Assembly (NCBI RefSeq): GCF_017948485.1
Contig: NZ_JAFFSX010000001.1
Coordinates: 372,001 to 436,000, forward strand
Direction of reading: 5' to 3'
Length of the DNA stretch: 64,000 nt
Origin: Streptomyces sp. GESEQ-35
GTDB lineage: Bacteria > Actinomycetota > Actinomycetes > Streptomycetales > Streptomycetaceae
Both the position numbers and the translations under genes were made by a program. The notes under the pieces were generated by a model, which searched no databases, had not been told where the DNA came from, and saw only the letters and a list, made by a program, of their open reading frames with translations. Shown one piece after another: positions 44,776 through 53,023 of this stretch; the stretch's first letter is position 1; each line of letters opens with the position of its first letter.

Positions 44776-45777
44776 ATGGAACCGGTCTGGTTCACCTTCC
44801 TGAACGGCTCGGACATCGCACAGCTCGAGCTGACCGACATCGAAATACTCGACGCCGTCGAGGAGGGACTACGCGCCCAGGGTTCGGGCGAGACAGTGAT
44901 CGAACCGCGCGTCCACCTCCGGCCCGATCCGGCATTCAACGGCCACTTCAACGTGCTGCGCGGCTACGTCGCCCCGCTCGCCCTGGCCGGAGTCAAGATC
45001 GTGGGTGACTACGTCGACAACTACAAGGCCGGCCTGCCCTCCGAGATGGCCCTGCTCAACCTCTTCGACCCACGCACCGGTATGCCGGTGGCGGTCCTCG
45101 ATGCCACCGCCCTCACCGAGATGCGCACCGGCGCCCTCACCGCGCTGGGCGCACGCCATCTGGCCCGCCCGGACGCCAAGGTGCTGGGGCACATCGGCGC
45201 CCGAGCCACGTCGTACTGGAACGTGCGGCTGCTCGACCGGATCTTCGACCTCGGCGAGATACGCGTCCACTCACGCCGCCCCGAAAGCCGCCGGGCCTTC
45301 GCCGAGCGACTGGAGCGGGATCTCGGCAAGCCGGTGATCGTGACCGAGGACTGGCAGACCTGTGTGGAGGACGCTGACATCGTCGTGGAGGCGTCACGTC
45401 TCGAGCGGCCGGAGCCGCTGCTCAGGACCGAGTGGATCGCACCCGGAGCCCTGGTCGTGCCGTACGGAACCAACAGCGCCGTCGAGCTCTCCCTCACCGA
45501 CATCATGGACAAGATCGTCGTCGACGACTGGGGCCAGGCGCACGCCGGGCCGTTCGGCGCCCTGCGCGCCCACGTCGACTCCGGCCGGCTCGACGAGTCC
45601 CGTCTGCACGCGGAGTTGGGCGAGATAGTCGCCGGCCGCAAGCCCGGCCGGGAGAGCGCCGAGGAGACGAACCTGTTCTGGCACCGCGGCCTCTCCCTCT
45701 CCGACATCGCGCTGGGCGCCGCCATGCTTCAGAAGGCCGAAGAGCTGGGCCTCGGCCAGAAGTTGAGGTTCTCGTGA
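44776..45777 (+). CDS. Ornithine cyclodeaminase / mu-crystallin family protein
   Basis: A 333-residue protein of the OCD/mu-crystallin family: YKAGLPSEMALLNLFDPRTG, LTEMRTGALTALGARHLARP, a dinucleotide-binding segment VLGHIGARATSYWNVRLLDR, then IRVHSRRPESRRAFAERLER. Members deaminate or reduce cyclic imines or act as NAD(P)-dependent dehydrogenases on amino acids. The usual GxGxxA-type loop is altered to GARATS. The ATG at 44776 follows GTGGGGAC. The stop overlaps the GTG of the lyase gene, so the two are co-translated; the joint substrate is presumably what the divergent transporter brings in. Confidence 0.86.
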   Translation: MEPVWFTFLNGSDIAQLELTDIEILDAVEEGLRAQGSGETVIEPRVHLRPDPAFNGHFNVLRGYVAPLALAGVKIVGDYVDNYKAGLPSEMALLNLFDPRTGMPVAVLDATALTEMRTGALTALGARHLARPDAKVLGHIGARATSYWNVRLLDRIFDLGEIRVHSRRPESRRAFAERLERDLGKPVIVTEDWQTCVEDADIVVEASRLERPEPLLRTEWIAPGALVVPYGTNSAVELSLTDIMDKIVVDDWGQAHAGPFGALRAHVDSGRLDESRLHAELGEIVAGRKPGRESAEETNLFWHRGLSLSDIALGAAMLQKAEELGLGQKLRFS

Positions 45778-47300
45778 CCGGGGTGTGCGTCGACGGCAGG
45801 ACTCTGTCGTACGACGATGTCGTCGCCGTCGCCCGTCACGGCGTCCAAGTGGCCCTCGCGGACGAGGTGTTGCCTCGGCTGGAGCGCGAACGGGCCATCG
45901 TGGACGACGTGGTGGACCGCCAGGTGCCGACGTACGGTTTGACGACGGGCCTCGGCTCCCGTTCGTCGTACGCACTGCCACGGGACGAGCTGGAGCTGTT
46001 CAGCGTCCGTACGGTCCGGGGACGGGCCAACGCGGTCGGCGATCCACTGCCCGTCCCCGTCGTCCGCGCCGCCGTCCTCGCCCGCGTGAACGGCCTTGCG
46101 GGTGGGGGCAGCGGAGTGCGGCCGGAGATTCTGCGGCTGCTGGTGGCGATGCTCAACTCGCGGGTCCATCCGGTGATACCCGAGATGGGATCGATCGGCG
46201 CCGCCGATCTGGTCCAGATGGCCCATGTCGGTCTGGTCGTCATCGGTGAGGGCAGCGCGGAGCTGGGCGGTGAGGTGCTCGACGGCGGCACGGCGCTGCG
46301 GCGGGCCGGTCTCGACCCGGCCGAGCTGGGCCCGAGGGACGGCCATGTCCTGTGCAGTGCAAGCCCGTTGGCGGCCGGGCAGGGGGCGCTGGCCCTGCAC
46401 GAGGCGGCCGCCGTCCTCACCCTCGCCCAGGCCGTCACGGCGCTCACCTACGAGGGCTTCCGGGCGAACACGAGCCCGCTCGACGCGCGGGTGCTGGGCC
46501 TGCGTCCCGCCCCCGGTCAGTCCCGGGCGGCGGACGAACTGCTCGCTCTGCTGACCGGCGGTGACCTGGTCGATCCCCGGCACGCACGGCGGGTCCAGGA
46601 CCCGATCAGCCTGCGCTGCGCGGCCCAGGTCCACGGGGCGATGCACGCCGCGCTGGCATTCGCCGACGCCTCGCTCGGGCCGGAGCTCAACGGCCTGGGC
46701 GACAACCCGGTGGTCCTGGCCGACACCGGCGAGATCCTCTCGTCCGGCAACTTCCACACCCCCGCCCTGGCCCTCGCCCTCGACACGCTCGCGCTGGCCC
46801 TGACGCAGACCGCGTCGTTGTCGGCCGAGCGCATGCGACGGCTGCTCGATCCCGCCGTGAGCGGACTGCCGGCGAACCTCTCGCCGTACGGTCCGGAGCA
46901 CTCGGGCTTCGCCCCGCTGGCCAAAACGGCGCAGGCGCTCGTCGCCGAGATCCGCATGCTGTCCGTACCGGTGAGCACCGACCCCCGCCACGGCGCGCAC
47001 GCCGTGGAGGACGACTCGACCAACGCGGCGCTCGGGGCCCGGAGGCTGACGACAATGCTCACCCGCCTGCGTCAACTCCTCGCCGTGGAGGCCGTGGTGG
47101 CCGCGCAGGCCGTGGATCTTGCGGCGCCGCCCTCGCTCGGACGGGGACCGGACTTCCTGCACCGCGCGATCCGCAAGGCCGTGCCCCGCCTGGACGACGA
47201 CCGTCCCTGCGGGGTGGACGTGGAGGTGGTGAGCCGCGACATCCTGGGGTCCGACGACGTCCGGAGCACGCTGCGCGCCTTGGCGGGAGAAGCGTCATGA
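45774..47300 (+). CDS. Histidine/aromatic amino-acid lyase homologue lacking the MIO triad
   Basis: A 508-residue member of the histidine/phenylalanine ammonia-lyase superfamily. The active-site Tyr is kept (YGLTTGLGS, Y54), as are MGSIGA...L...MAHVGLVVIGEG and SSGNFHTPALALALD. However, where the family has GSVGASGDLAPLAH, this protein has GSIGAADLVQMAH: the Ala-Ser-Gly that forms the MIO electrophile is replaced by Ala-Ala and one residue is missing. The usual N-G-T motif (ALINGT) is also changed (ALHEAA). MIO-free members such as ergothionase eliminate trimethylamine from the betaine ergothioneine by acid/base chemistry. Next to a quaternary-amine importer, a betaine lyase role is a good hypothesis; ammonia-lyase activity is unlikely. 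Confidence 0.85.
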   Translation: MTGVCVDGRTLSYDDVVAVARHGVQVALADEVLPRLERERAIVDDVVDRQVPTYGLTTGLGSRSSYALPRDELELFSVRTVRGRANAVGDPLPVPVVRAAVLARVNGLAGGGSGVRPEILRLLVAMLNSRVHPVIPEMGSIGAADLVQMAHVGLVVIGEGSAELGGEVLDGGTALRRAGLDPAELGPRDGHVLCSASPLAAGQGALALHEAAAVLTLAQAVTALTYEGFRANTSPLDARVLGLRPAPGQSRAADELLALLTGGDLVDPRHARRVQDPISLRCAAQVHGAMHAALAFADASLGPELNGLGDNPVVLADTGEILSSGNFHTPALALALDTLALALTQTASLSAERMRRLLDPAVSGLPANLSPYGPEHSGFAPLAKTAQALVAEIRMLSVPVSTDPRHGAHAVEDDSTNAALGARRLTTMLTRLRQLLAVEAVVAAQAVDLAAPPSLGRGPDFLHRAIRKAVPRLDDDRPCGVDVEVVSRDILGSDDVRSTLRALAGEAS

Positions 47301-47329
47301 CCGAGGTCGCCGTAGACCAGCATCTGTGA
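47297..47329 (+). pseudogene. Ten-codon reading frame coupled to the lyase gene (probable truncated gene)
   Basis: ATG at 47297 overlaps the lyase TGA in ATGA and has GGGAGA seven bases upstream, so translation is well signposted, yet the frame (MTEVAVDQHL) stops after ten codons. The most likely reading is that a third operon gene was cut away here. A real micro-peptide cannot be excluded. The following 47330-47467 contains no gene. Confidence 0.4.
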
Positions 47330-47467
47330 GACCGGCACAGGGCCCGGACACGGCGAGCGTTGGTATGCGCCGGCCCAAACGCGCTGGACATCCCCACGTG
47401 GACGCCGAACATCCGCCGCGTCCGACCTCCGGGGGGCTCACCACGTGGGAGTGGCCCGGCCTCTCCG

Positions 47468-48346
47468 CTACGGTCGGCCGGTCTCGCAGGCGGCGAGCAG
47501 TGCGCGGACCGCCTCGACGGCGGCGCCGGTCACCGAGGGGTCCGCGCCATGCCGGGGGCGCGCACTGAGCCGTACCGGAGATACGGCGGGCAGGCCCATG
47601 ACCGGGCTCAGCCCCTCGGGGTGCTGGCCACCGGGCACGGCGAGCAGAGCGGCGCCCAGTCCGGCCCGGGCCGCGTCCAGGACGCCGGCGAGATATCCGG
47701 CCTCGGCGACGACAGTGGCCGGGGTGTGGTCGGCGGCCAGCGCGGTGAGGGCGCGGCGGCGGATGACGCACGGTTCGTTGATCGCGACCAGCGGCAGCGC
47801 TGCGGGGGCGACAGGCGGCCTCCAGCCAGGGGCGGCGTACCAGCGCAGCGGCAGTCCGCCCACGGGGTTGCCGGCCGCGGCGGTCGCCTCGGTGACATAG
47901 ACGGCGAGGTCGAGTTCGCCGCGGTCGACCGCGTCCGTCAATCGCGCCGAGCGGTCGATCCGCACCCGGACCTCGGCGCCCGCACTCACCTCCCGTACGG
48001 CCTCGGTGAGCACCGGGAGGATCTGGTCGGCGCCGTGCTCGGTGGCACCGATGACGACGGTGACGGTTCCCGGCCTGTCCTCGCCCAGCAACCTGCGCAC
48101 GGCCGCGTCGTGCGCTCCCACGATCAGCCGTGCCTCCTGAAGGAGTTGGGCGCCGTGCGCGGTGAACCGGGTCTTGCGGCCGTCGGGTTCGACGGCGGGA
48201 CAGCCGAGCGTCTTCTCGAGCCGTCGTACGTGCTGGCTGACCGCGGACTGACTGAGCGCGAGCGCGCCGGCCGCGCGGTGGAAGCCGCCGTAGTCGGCGA
48301 CGGCGATCAGACTGCGCAGCGCCACAATGTCCAGGACCGGTCGCAT
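47468..48346 (-). CDS. LysR-family transcriptional regulator
   Basis: A 292-residue LysR regulator with HTH (DYGGFHRAAGALALSQSAVS, QHVRRLEKTLGC) and a ligand domain from about residue 90. It starts at the ATG 48344-48346 and is divergent from the ten-gene sulfur operon. The A/T-richer spacer begins ATCGATTAAGTATCGTGATC, a stretch with partial symmetry that could hold its binding site. It is the natural candidate to control that operon. Confidence 0.9.
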   Translation of the reverse strand: MRPVLDIVALRSLIAVADYGGFHRAAGALALSQSAVSQHVRRLEKTLGCPAVEPDGRKTRFTAHGAQLLQEARLIVGAHDAAVRRLLGEDRPGTVTVVIGATEHGADQILPVLTEAVREVSAGAEVRVRIDRSARLTDAVDRGELDLAVYVTEATAAAGNPVGGLPLRWYAAPGWRPPVAPAALPLVAINEPCVIRRRALTALAADHTPATVVAEAGYLAGVLDAARAGLGAALLAVPGGQHPEGLSPVMGLPAVSPVRLSARPRHGADPSVTGAAVEAVRALLAACETGRP

Positions 48347-48442
48347 TGGCGCAGGCTAGCACCAATCGATTAAGTATCGTGATCGGTTTCGATGGCGAAT
48401 CGTCGTTGGACGTATGGCTTTCGTCTCCTGCATGCTGGGCGC

Positions 48443-48604
48443 ATGCCGCGTACAGCCAACGCGTCGGCCTGCGGGCCGCGCCCCCTCAGCACCGGACCCC
48501 GGCCGTCGGCCATCGGGTCGGCGGTGTGCTGCGGTGCGGGCACCCGGCTGACACGGCGGCGGGTGGTCGACCTCGGCCTCGCCGTCACGATGCGCTGTTG
48601 CTGA
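48443..48604 (+). CDS. Candidate Cys-rich leader peptide of the ten-gene sulfur operon
   Basis: A frame of up to 53 residues from ATG 48443 that ends LTRRRVVDLGLAVTMRCC, with five Cys in all, including two CysCys pairs. The RRR-V-VDLG part and the CysCys end recall the RRHVDFG...CC leader peptides elsewhere in the window, but the match is looser. A shorter form could begin at GTG 48524. A TTGGAC at about 48409 and CATGCT 19 bases further would place the ATG at the transcript start. It lies 163 bases before the alpha/beta hydrolase gene. Confidence 0.45.
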   Translation: MPRTANASACGPRPLSTGPRPSAIGSAVCCGAGTRLTRRRVVDLGLAVTMRCC

Positions 48605-48767
48605 TCAGCGCACGCGCGATGCTCCGTTGATCCGGAACCGGACAAGCTGATCCCGCACGCCGAGGAGCTGTGCGGGCTCTCGACGCATGTGCGCGTCTCG
48701 CTCTCCCCCGCCTACGCCACCTGCGCGCCCCGCGGGCCCCCTGAGCCCCCCGATGAATCGAGTCACC

Positions 48768-49499
48768 ATGAGCTCTCCTCAGCCTGTCCACGCCTGGGCC
48801 GAACCAGAGGGGATCGCCCCGCGCGGCACCCTCGTCGTTCTCCCCGGCCGCGGCGAACACGGCGGTGTGTACGAGCGGTTCGGCCGCCGTGTCGCCGCCG
48901 ACGGCTACCGCGTGCGGGCCCTGCCTGATCCTTCCCCCGACCCGGAGACGGTCACCGACCAGGCCGCCAAACTGCTGCGCGACGAGACACTGCCCGGCCC
49001 CCGGGTGCTGGTCGGGTCCGACGCCGGGGCTCTGTACGGGGCGTGGCTCGCGGCGCGTGGCACACCAGGCCTGGACGCGCTGATCCTCGCCGGGCTGCCC
49101 ACCGCATCGCAGGCGCTCGTGGCGACGCCCGACTGGGAGGCCGAACTCGATCAGCGCACCGCCTGCCCCACGCACCGGGGCAGGCTCACCTCCGACGTCG
49201 CGTTCCGGCGCGGTGCTCTCACGGACACGGCTCCTGCCGGTCTGCCTGCCCTGGAGGGCATCTCCGTCCCCGTCCTCGCTCTGCACGGCGCCGACGACAC
49301 GGTCAGCCCCCTCCAGGAGGCCCGCCGCGCCTACCGCGCACTGCCCGGCGTTGAGCTGGTGAGCCTGGCCGGGACCCGGCACGACGCCCTCAACGACGTC
49401 ACCCATCGCACGGCCGCCGCCACGATCGTGCTGTTCCTGGAGCGGCTGCGGCTCTCCCCGGACCTCGCGCCCATCGCCGTACGGGAGGACCTCGCATGA
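48768..49499 (+). CDS. Alpha/beta-fold hydrolase
   Basis: A 243-residue alpha/beta hydrolase: GTLVVLPGRGEHGGVYERFG covers the oxyanion region, VLVGSDAGALYGAWLAAR the nucleophile elbow, PVLALHGADDTVSP the acidic residue and AGTRHDALNDV the catalytic His. At the elbow the usual G-x-S-x-G reads G-S-D-A-G, with Asp in the nucleophile position, as in haloalkane dehalogenase-like enzymes. The ATG at 48768 gives the best start; an in-frame ATG at 48753 is possible. It is the first gene of a tightly overlapping ten-gene operon. Confidence 0.85.
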   Translation: MSSPQPVHAWAEPEGIAPRGTLVVLPGRGEHGGVYERFGRRVAADGYRVRALPDPSPDPETVTDQAAKLLRDETLPGPRVLVGSDAGALYGAWLAARGTPGLDALILAGLPTASQALVATPDWEAELDQRTACPTHRGRLTSDVAFRRGALTDTAPAGLPALEGISVPVLALHGADDTVSPLQEARRAYRALPGVELVSLAGTRHDALNDVTHRTAAATIVLFLERLRLSPDLAPIAVREDLA

Positions 49500-50347
49500 C
49501 CGCCCCCGTGCTGACCGATGCTGCCGAGCTGCACTCCCTGCTGCGCCGCGGCGATCCGAGTCCTGTCGTCCTCGACGTGCGGTGGCGGCTCGGCGACCCG
49601 CACGGCCGGGAGCACTACCTCAAGGAGCACATCCCCGGCGCCGTGTACGTCGACCTCGATACCGAACTCGCGGCCGCGCCCACGCCCGAGGACGGTCGCC
49701 ATCCCCTCCCCGACCCCGGGGACCTGCAAGCGGGGGCACGCCGCTGGGGCCTCACCGCGGGCCGCCCGGTGGTCGTCTACGACGACAACGGCAACACCGC
49801 CGCCGCGCGCGCCTGGTGGCTGCTGCGCTGGGCAGGAGTCGAGCGGGTGACGCTCCTCGACGGAGCGCTGGGCGCCTGGCGTGCGGCCGGACTGCCCACG
49901 GAGACCGGGGAGTCCGAGGTTCCCGCGCCGGGTGACATCGTGCTCAGCCCGGGGCAGTTGCCCGTTCTCGACGCGGACGCGGCGGCCGAAGTCGCCCGTG
50001 CCGGTGTACTGCTGGACGCCCGTGCCGCCGAGCGGTACCGGGGCGAGAACGAGCCGGTCGACCCGCGTGCCGGGCACATCCCCGGTGCGCTGTCCGCCCC
50101 CACGGGCGACAACCTCAATCCCGACGGGACCTTCCGCGACGTCGAGGAACTCGCCGTGCGGTTCACGGCGCTGGGTGCCGATGACGCCACCGACGTGGCG
50201 GTCTACTGCGGTTCCGGCGTGACGGCCGCCCACCAGATCGCGGCACTCGCCCACGCCGGCATCCCCGCCGCGCTGTACCCCGGTTCCTGGTCCGCCTGGT
50301 CCGCCGACCCCGACCGCCCGGCCGTGCTGGGCGAACGACCGTACTGA
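49496..50347 (+). CDS. Tandem-domain rhodanese (thiosulfate/3-mercaptopyruvate sulfurtransferase)
   Basis: A 283-residue sulfurtransferase with two rhodanese domains; the N-terminal one is inactive and the C-terminal one has the active-site Cys238 in VYCGSGVTA. CRKGVTA-like loops mark thiosulfate sulfurtransferases and CGSGVTA marks 3-mercaptopyruvate-type enzymes, so the latter is favoured. It overlaps the hydrolase gene by ATGA and lies before sulfonate transporter genes, suggesting a role in handling the sulfur released in the pathway. Confidence 0.93.
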   Translation: MTAPVLTDAAELHSLLRRGDPSPVVLDVRWRLGDPHGREHYLKEHIPGAVYVDLDTELAAAPTPEDGRHPLPDPGDLQAGARRWGLTAGRPVVVYDDNGNTAAARAWWLLRWAGVERVTLLDGALGAWRAAGLPTETGESEVPAPGDIVLSPGQLPVLDADAAAEVARAGVLLDARAAERYRGENEPVDPRAGHIPGALSAPTGDNLNPDGTFRDVEELAVRFTALGADDATDVAVYCGSGVTAAHQIAALAHAGIPAALYPGSWSAWSADPDRPAVLGERPY

Positions 50348-50386
50348 AACCCCGACATCCCCCGACTCCTTCCCGAGAGGCCACCC

Positions 50387-51283
50387 ATGCCCTCCCCGAA
50401 CACCGCAGTCTCCGGGACGTCTCCGCCGACGCACCCAACGCGGACGACGCCACCGGCCCCGACCCTCACCAAGAGCGACCGCCGCCCGGCACGCCCACGT
50501 AGGCGCCCCGCTCTTCGCGTGCCGCGCAGTGTGCGCCGGGCCGCCGGGCCGGTCGGGCTGCTGGCGGTGTGGTTCCTGGCGAGCACCACCGGTGTGCTCC
50601 CCGAGTCCGTCCTCGCCTCCCCCGTCGATGTCGTCCAGCGGGCCGTCGACCTGACCGGGACCGGTGAACTGCCGCAGGCCATCGCCGCGTCCGGCCGCCG
50701 CGCCGCGATCGGGTTCGTCATCGGTGCGGCCGCCGCGCTTGCGCTGTCGCTCACCGCGGGACTGTTCCGGCTGGGCGAGGACGTCATCGACGCGTCGATG
50801 GGCATGTTCCGGGCCATCCCCTGGGTGGGCCTGATCCCCTTGTTCATCGTCTGGTTCGGCATCGACGAGACCCCGAAGATCGCGCTGGTCGCGCTCGGTG
50901 TGACGTATCCGCTGTACTTCAACATCTACGGCGGCATCCGCTCCGCCGACGCCCGACTCATCGAAGCGGGACGGATGGTGGGGCTCGGCCGTATCGGTCT
51001 GATCCGGTACGTGATCCTGCCGTCCGCACTGCCCGGGGCTCTGGTGGGGCTGCGGTACGCGCTGTCCACCGCCTGGCTCGCCCTGGTCTTCGCCGAGCAG
51101 GTCAACGCGGACGCCGGCATCGGCTACCTGATGAGCAACGCACAGCAGTACTTCCAGACCGACGTCATCGTGCTGTGCCTCGTCGTCTACGCCGTACTGG
51201 GGCTGCTGTGCGACTTCGCCGTACGGCTGCTGTCGCGGCGGCTGCTGTCCTGGCGGGCCTCGTTCGACGGTGAGGGAGCGTGA
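50387..51283 (+). CDS. SsuC-type ABC transporter permease
   Basis: A 298-residue permease with a 45-residue basic N-terminal tail, hydrophobic segments and a loop ARLIEAGRMVGLGRIGLIRYVILPSALPGAL. GAGAGG precedes the ATG at 50387. It is overlapped by the ATPase gene (GTGA). Confidence 0.92.
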   Translation: MPSPNTAVSGTSPPTHPTRTTPPAPTLTKSDRRPARPRRRPALRVPRSVRRAAGPVGLLAVWFLASTTGVLPESVLASPVDVVQRAVDLTGTGELPQAIAASGRRAAIGFVIGAAAALALSLTAGLFRLGEDVIDASMGMFRAIPWVGLIPLFIVWFGIDETPKIALVALGVTYPLYFNIYGGIRSADARLIEAGRMVGLGRIGLIRYVILPSALPGALVGLRYALSTAWLALVFAEQVNADAGIGYLMSNAQQYFQTDVIVLCLVVYAVLGLLCDFAVRLLSRRLLSWRASFDGEGA

Positions 51284-52029
51284 CGGTGATGAGTACGCGT
51301 GTGAGCACCCATGTCGAGGTCCGCGGACTGACCCGCGCCTTCGACGACAAGACCGTCATCGACGGCCTGGATCTCACCATCCGCCAGGGCGAGTTCGTCG
51401 CCCTGCTCGGCCACAGCGGCTGCGGCAAGTCGACGCTGCTGAAGATCCTTGCCGGGCTCGACAGCGAGACCGATGGCGAGGTGACCGTGCCGGAGCGCCG
51501 CTCGGTGGCCTTCCAGTCGCCGCGGCTGATGCCCTGGTTGCGTGCATGGCGCAACGTCGTGCTCGGCCTGCCGGGCTCTCCTGACCGCGCGCTCGCCGAG
51601 CGCTATCTGGGCGAGGTCGGCATCGAGGAGTACGCGGACCGCTGGCCCAAAACCCTGTCCGGGGGCCAGGCCCAGCGGGTCTCGCTGGCCCGCGCCCTGG
51701 TGCGCGAGCCCGAACTGCTGCTGCTCGACGAGCCGTTCGGCGCCCTGGACGCCCTCACCCGCGGCAAGGCGCAGCGGCTGGTGGCAGATCTGTGGCAGCG
51801 GCACGGCTGCTCGGTGCTCCTGGTCACGCACGACGTGGAGGAGGCGCTGCTGCTGGCCGACCGGGTCCTGGTGATGGACGGCGGGCGGATCGCGTACGAG
51901 GCCGAAGTCGGCCTGGAGCGGCCACGCGACCTCGGCTCCCCCGACTTCGTACGACTCCGCGGCGAACTGCTGCGCCGCCTGGGCGTCCACGACGCCTCGG
52001 CGCATCCCCTGGAAGAGGCATCCGCATGA
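51280..52029 (+). CDS. SsuB-type ABC transporter ATP-binding protein
   Basis: A 249-residue ATPase with Walker A GHSGCGKST, Q-loop VAFQSPRLMPWLRAW, signature LSGGQAQR and Walker B LLLLDEPFGALDAL. The MPWLRAW and GQAQR motifs are typical of SsuB. GTG at 51280 overlaps the permease stop and has GAGGGAG upstream; an ATG at 51289 is an alternative. The stop overlaps the binding-protein ATG. Confidence 0.92.
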   Translation: MTVMSTRVSTHVEVRGLTRAFDDKTVIDGLDLTIRQGEFVALLGHSGCGKSTLLKILAGLDSETDGEVTVPERRSVAFQSPRLMPWLRAWRNVVLGLPGSPDRALAERYLGEVGIEEYADRWPKTLSGGQAQRVSLARALVREPELLLLDEPFGALDALTRGKAQRLVADLWQRHGCSVLLVTHDVEEALLLADRVLVMDGGRIAYEAEVGLERPRDLGSPDFVRLRGELLRRLGVHDASAHPLEEASA

Positions 52030-53015
52030 GCCCCGTCAACCGCCTCAGCCGTGCGCTGAGTTCCGCACTCGTCCTCGCCGCGCTCCTCGCCACCGCCGCC
52101 TGCGGCGGGAACAGCGAGGCCGCCTCCGATGGCTCCTCATCGCGTGTGACCCTCACCATCGGCGACCAGGCCAGGAACCTCCAGACACTGCTCGACGCCT
52201 CCGGTGCCCTCAAGGGGACGTCGTACAACGTGAAGTGGGCCGAGTTCGAGGGTGCGGCACCGCTCTTCCAGGCCGTGCAGGCGGGGGCCGCGGACACCTC
52301 GTACGCCGCCGACCTCCCCACCCTCCAGGCGCTCTCCGGCGGTGTGCCCGTCAAGGCGGTGGGCGCGCTGCACAACGACGGCACGCACACCGGGATCGTG
52401 GTCCGCGCGGACTCCTCGGTGAAGAGCGTCAAGGACCTCAAGGGCAAGAAGGTCGTGGTCTCCTCTGCCAAGGGGTCCATCGCCGAGTACCTGCTCGCCC
52501 ACGTGCTCCAACAGGCGGGGCTGAGCTACGACGACGTCAAGGTGCAGTACCTGCTGCCGACCGACGCGCAGGCCGCGTTCACCTCGGGCAAGATCGAGGT
52601 CTGGGCCACCTTCGGGGTCTACAAGGCCGTCGCCGAGCAGCAGGGCGGCCGCCTCCTCGTCAACGGCGCCGACGGGCGCGTGAGCGGCTACGGCTTCATC
52701 GGCGCCTCCGAGAAGGCGCTGGCCGACCAGGGCAAGAAGGCCGCCATCGCCGACTACCTGCGCCGGCTGAACACAGCACTGGCCTGGTCGCAGGAACACC
52801 CGGACGACTACGCCAAGGCCATCCAGCAGAACAACGGCGCCTCCCCCGAGGTCGCGAAAACGCTGGTGAGTCAGGCCAACAGCGAGTTGCTGCCGGTGAG
52901 TTCGCAGGTCGTCCAGGCCGTGCAGAAGGTCGGCGACACCATGCACGGCATCGGCGTCCTCACCCCGAACCCGACCGTCGCCGACCACGTCGACACCAGC
53001 CTCGTCAAGGAGTGA
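52026..53015 (+). CDS. Sulfonate ABC substrate-binding lipoprotein (first of two)
   Basis: A 329-residue lipoprotein with lipobox LLATAACG and SsuA-like sequence (VTLTIGDQARNLQTLLDASG, YNVKWAEFEGAAPLFQAVQA, SVKDLKGKKVVVSSAKGSIA). It is coupled to the ATPase gene by ATGA and lies eight bases from the LLM gene. The same operon encodes a second, different binding protein at 54124. Confidence 0.92.
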   Translation: MSPVNRLSRALSSALVLAALLATAACGGNSEAASDGSSSRVTLTIGDQARNLQTLLDASGALKGTSYNVKWAEFEGAAPLFQAVQAGAADTSYAADLPTLQALSGGVPVKAVGALHNDGTHTGIVVRADSSVKSVKDLKGKKVVVSSAKGSIAEYLLAHVLQQAGLSYDDVKVQYLLPTDAQAAFTSGKIEVWATFGVYKAVAEQQGGRLLVNGADGRVSGYGFIGASEKALADQGKKAAIADYLRRLNTALAWSQEHPDDYAKAIQQNNGASPEVAKTLVSQANSELLPVSSQVVQAVQKVGDTMHGIGVLTPNPTVADHVDTSLVKE

Positions 53016-53023
53016 GTCCCGCC

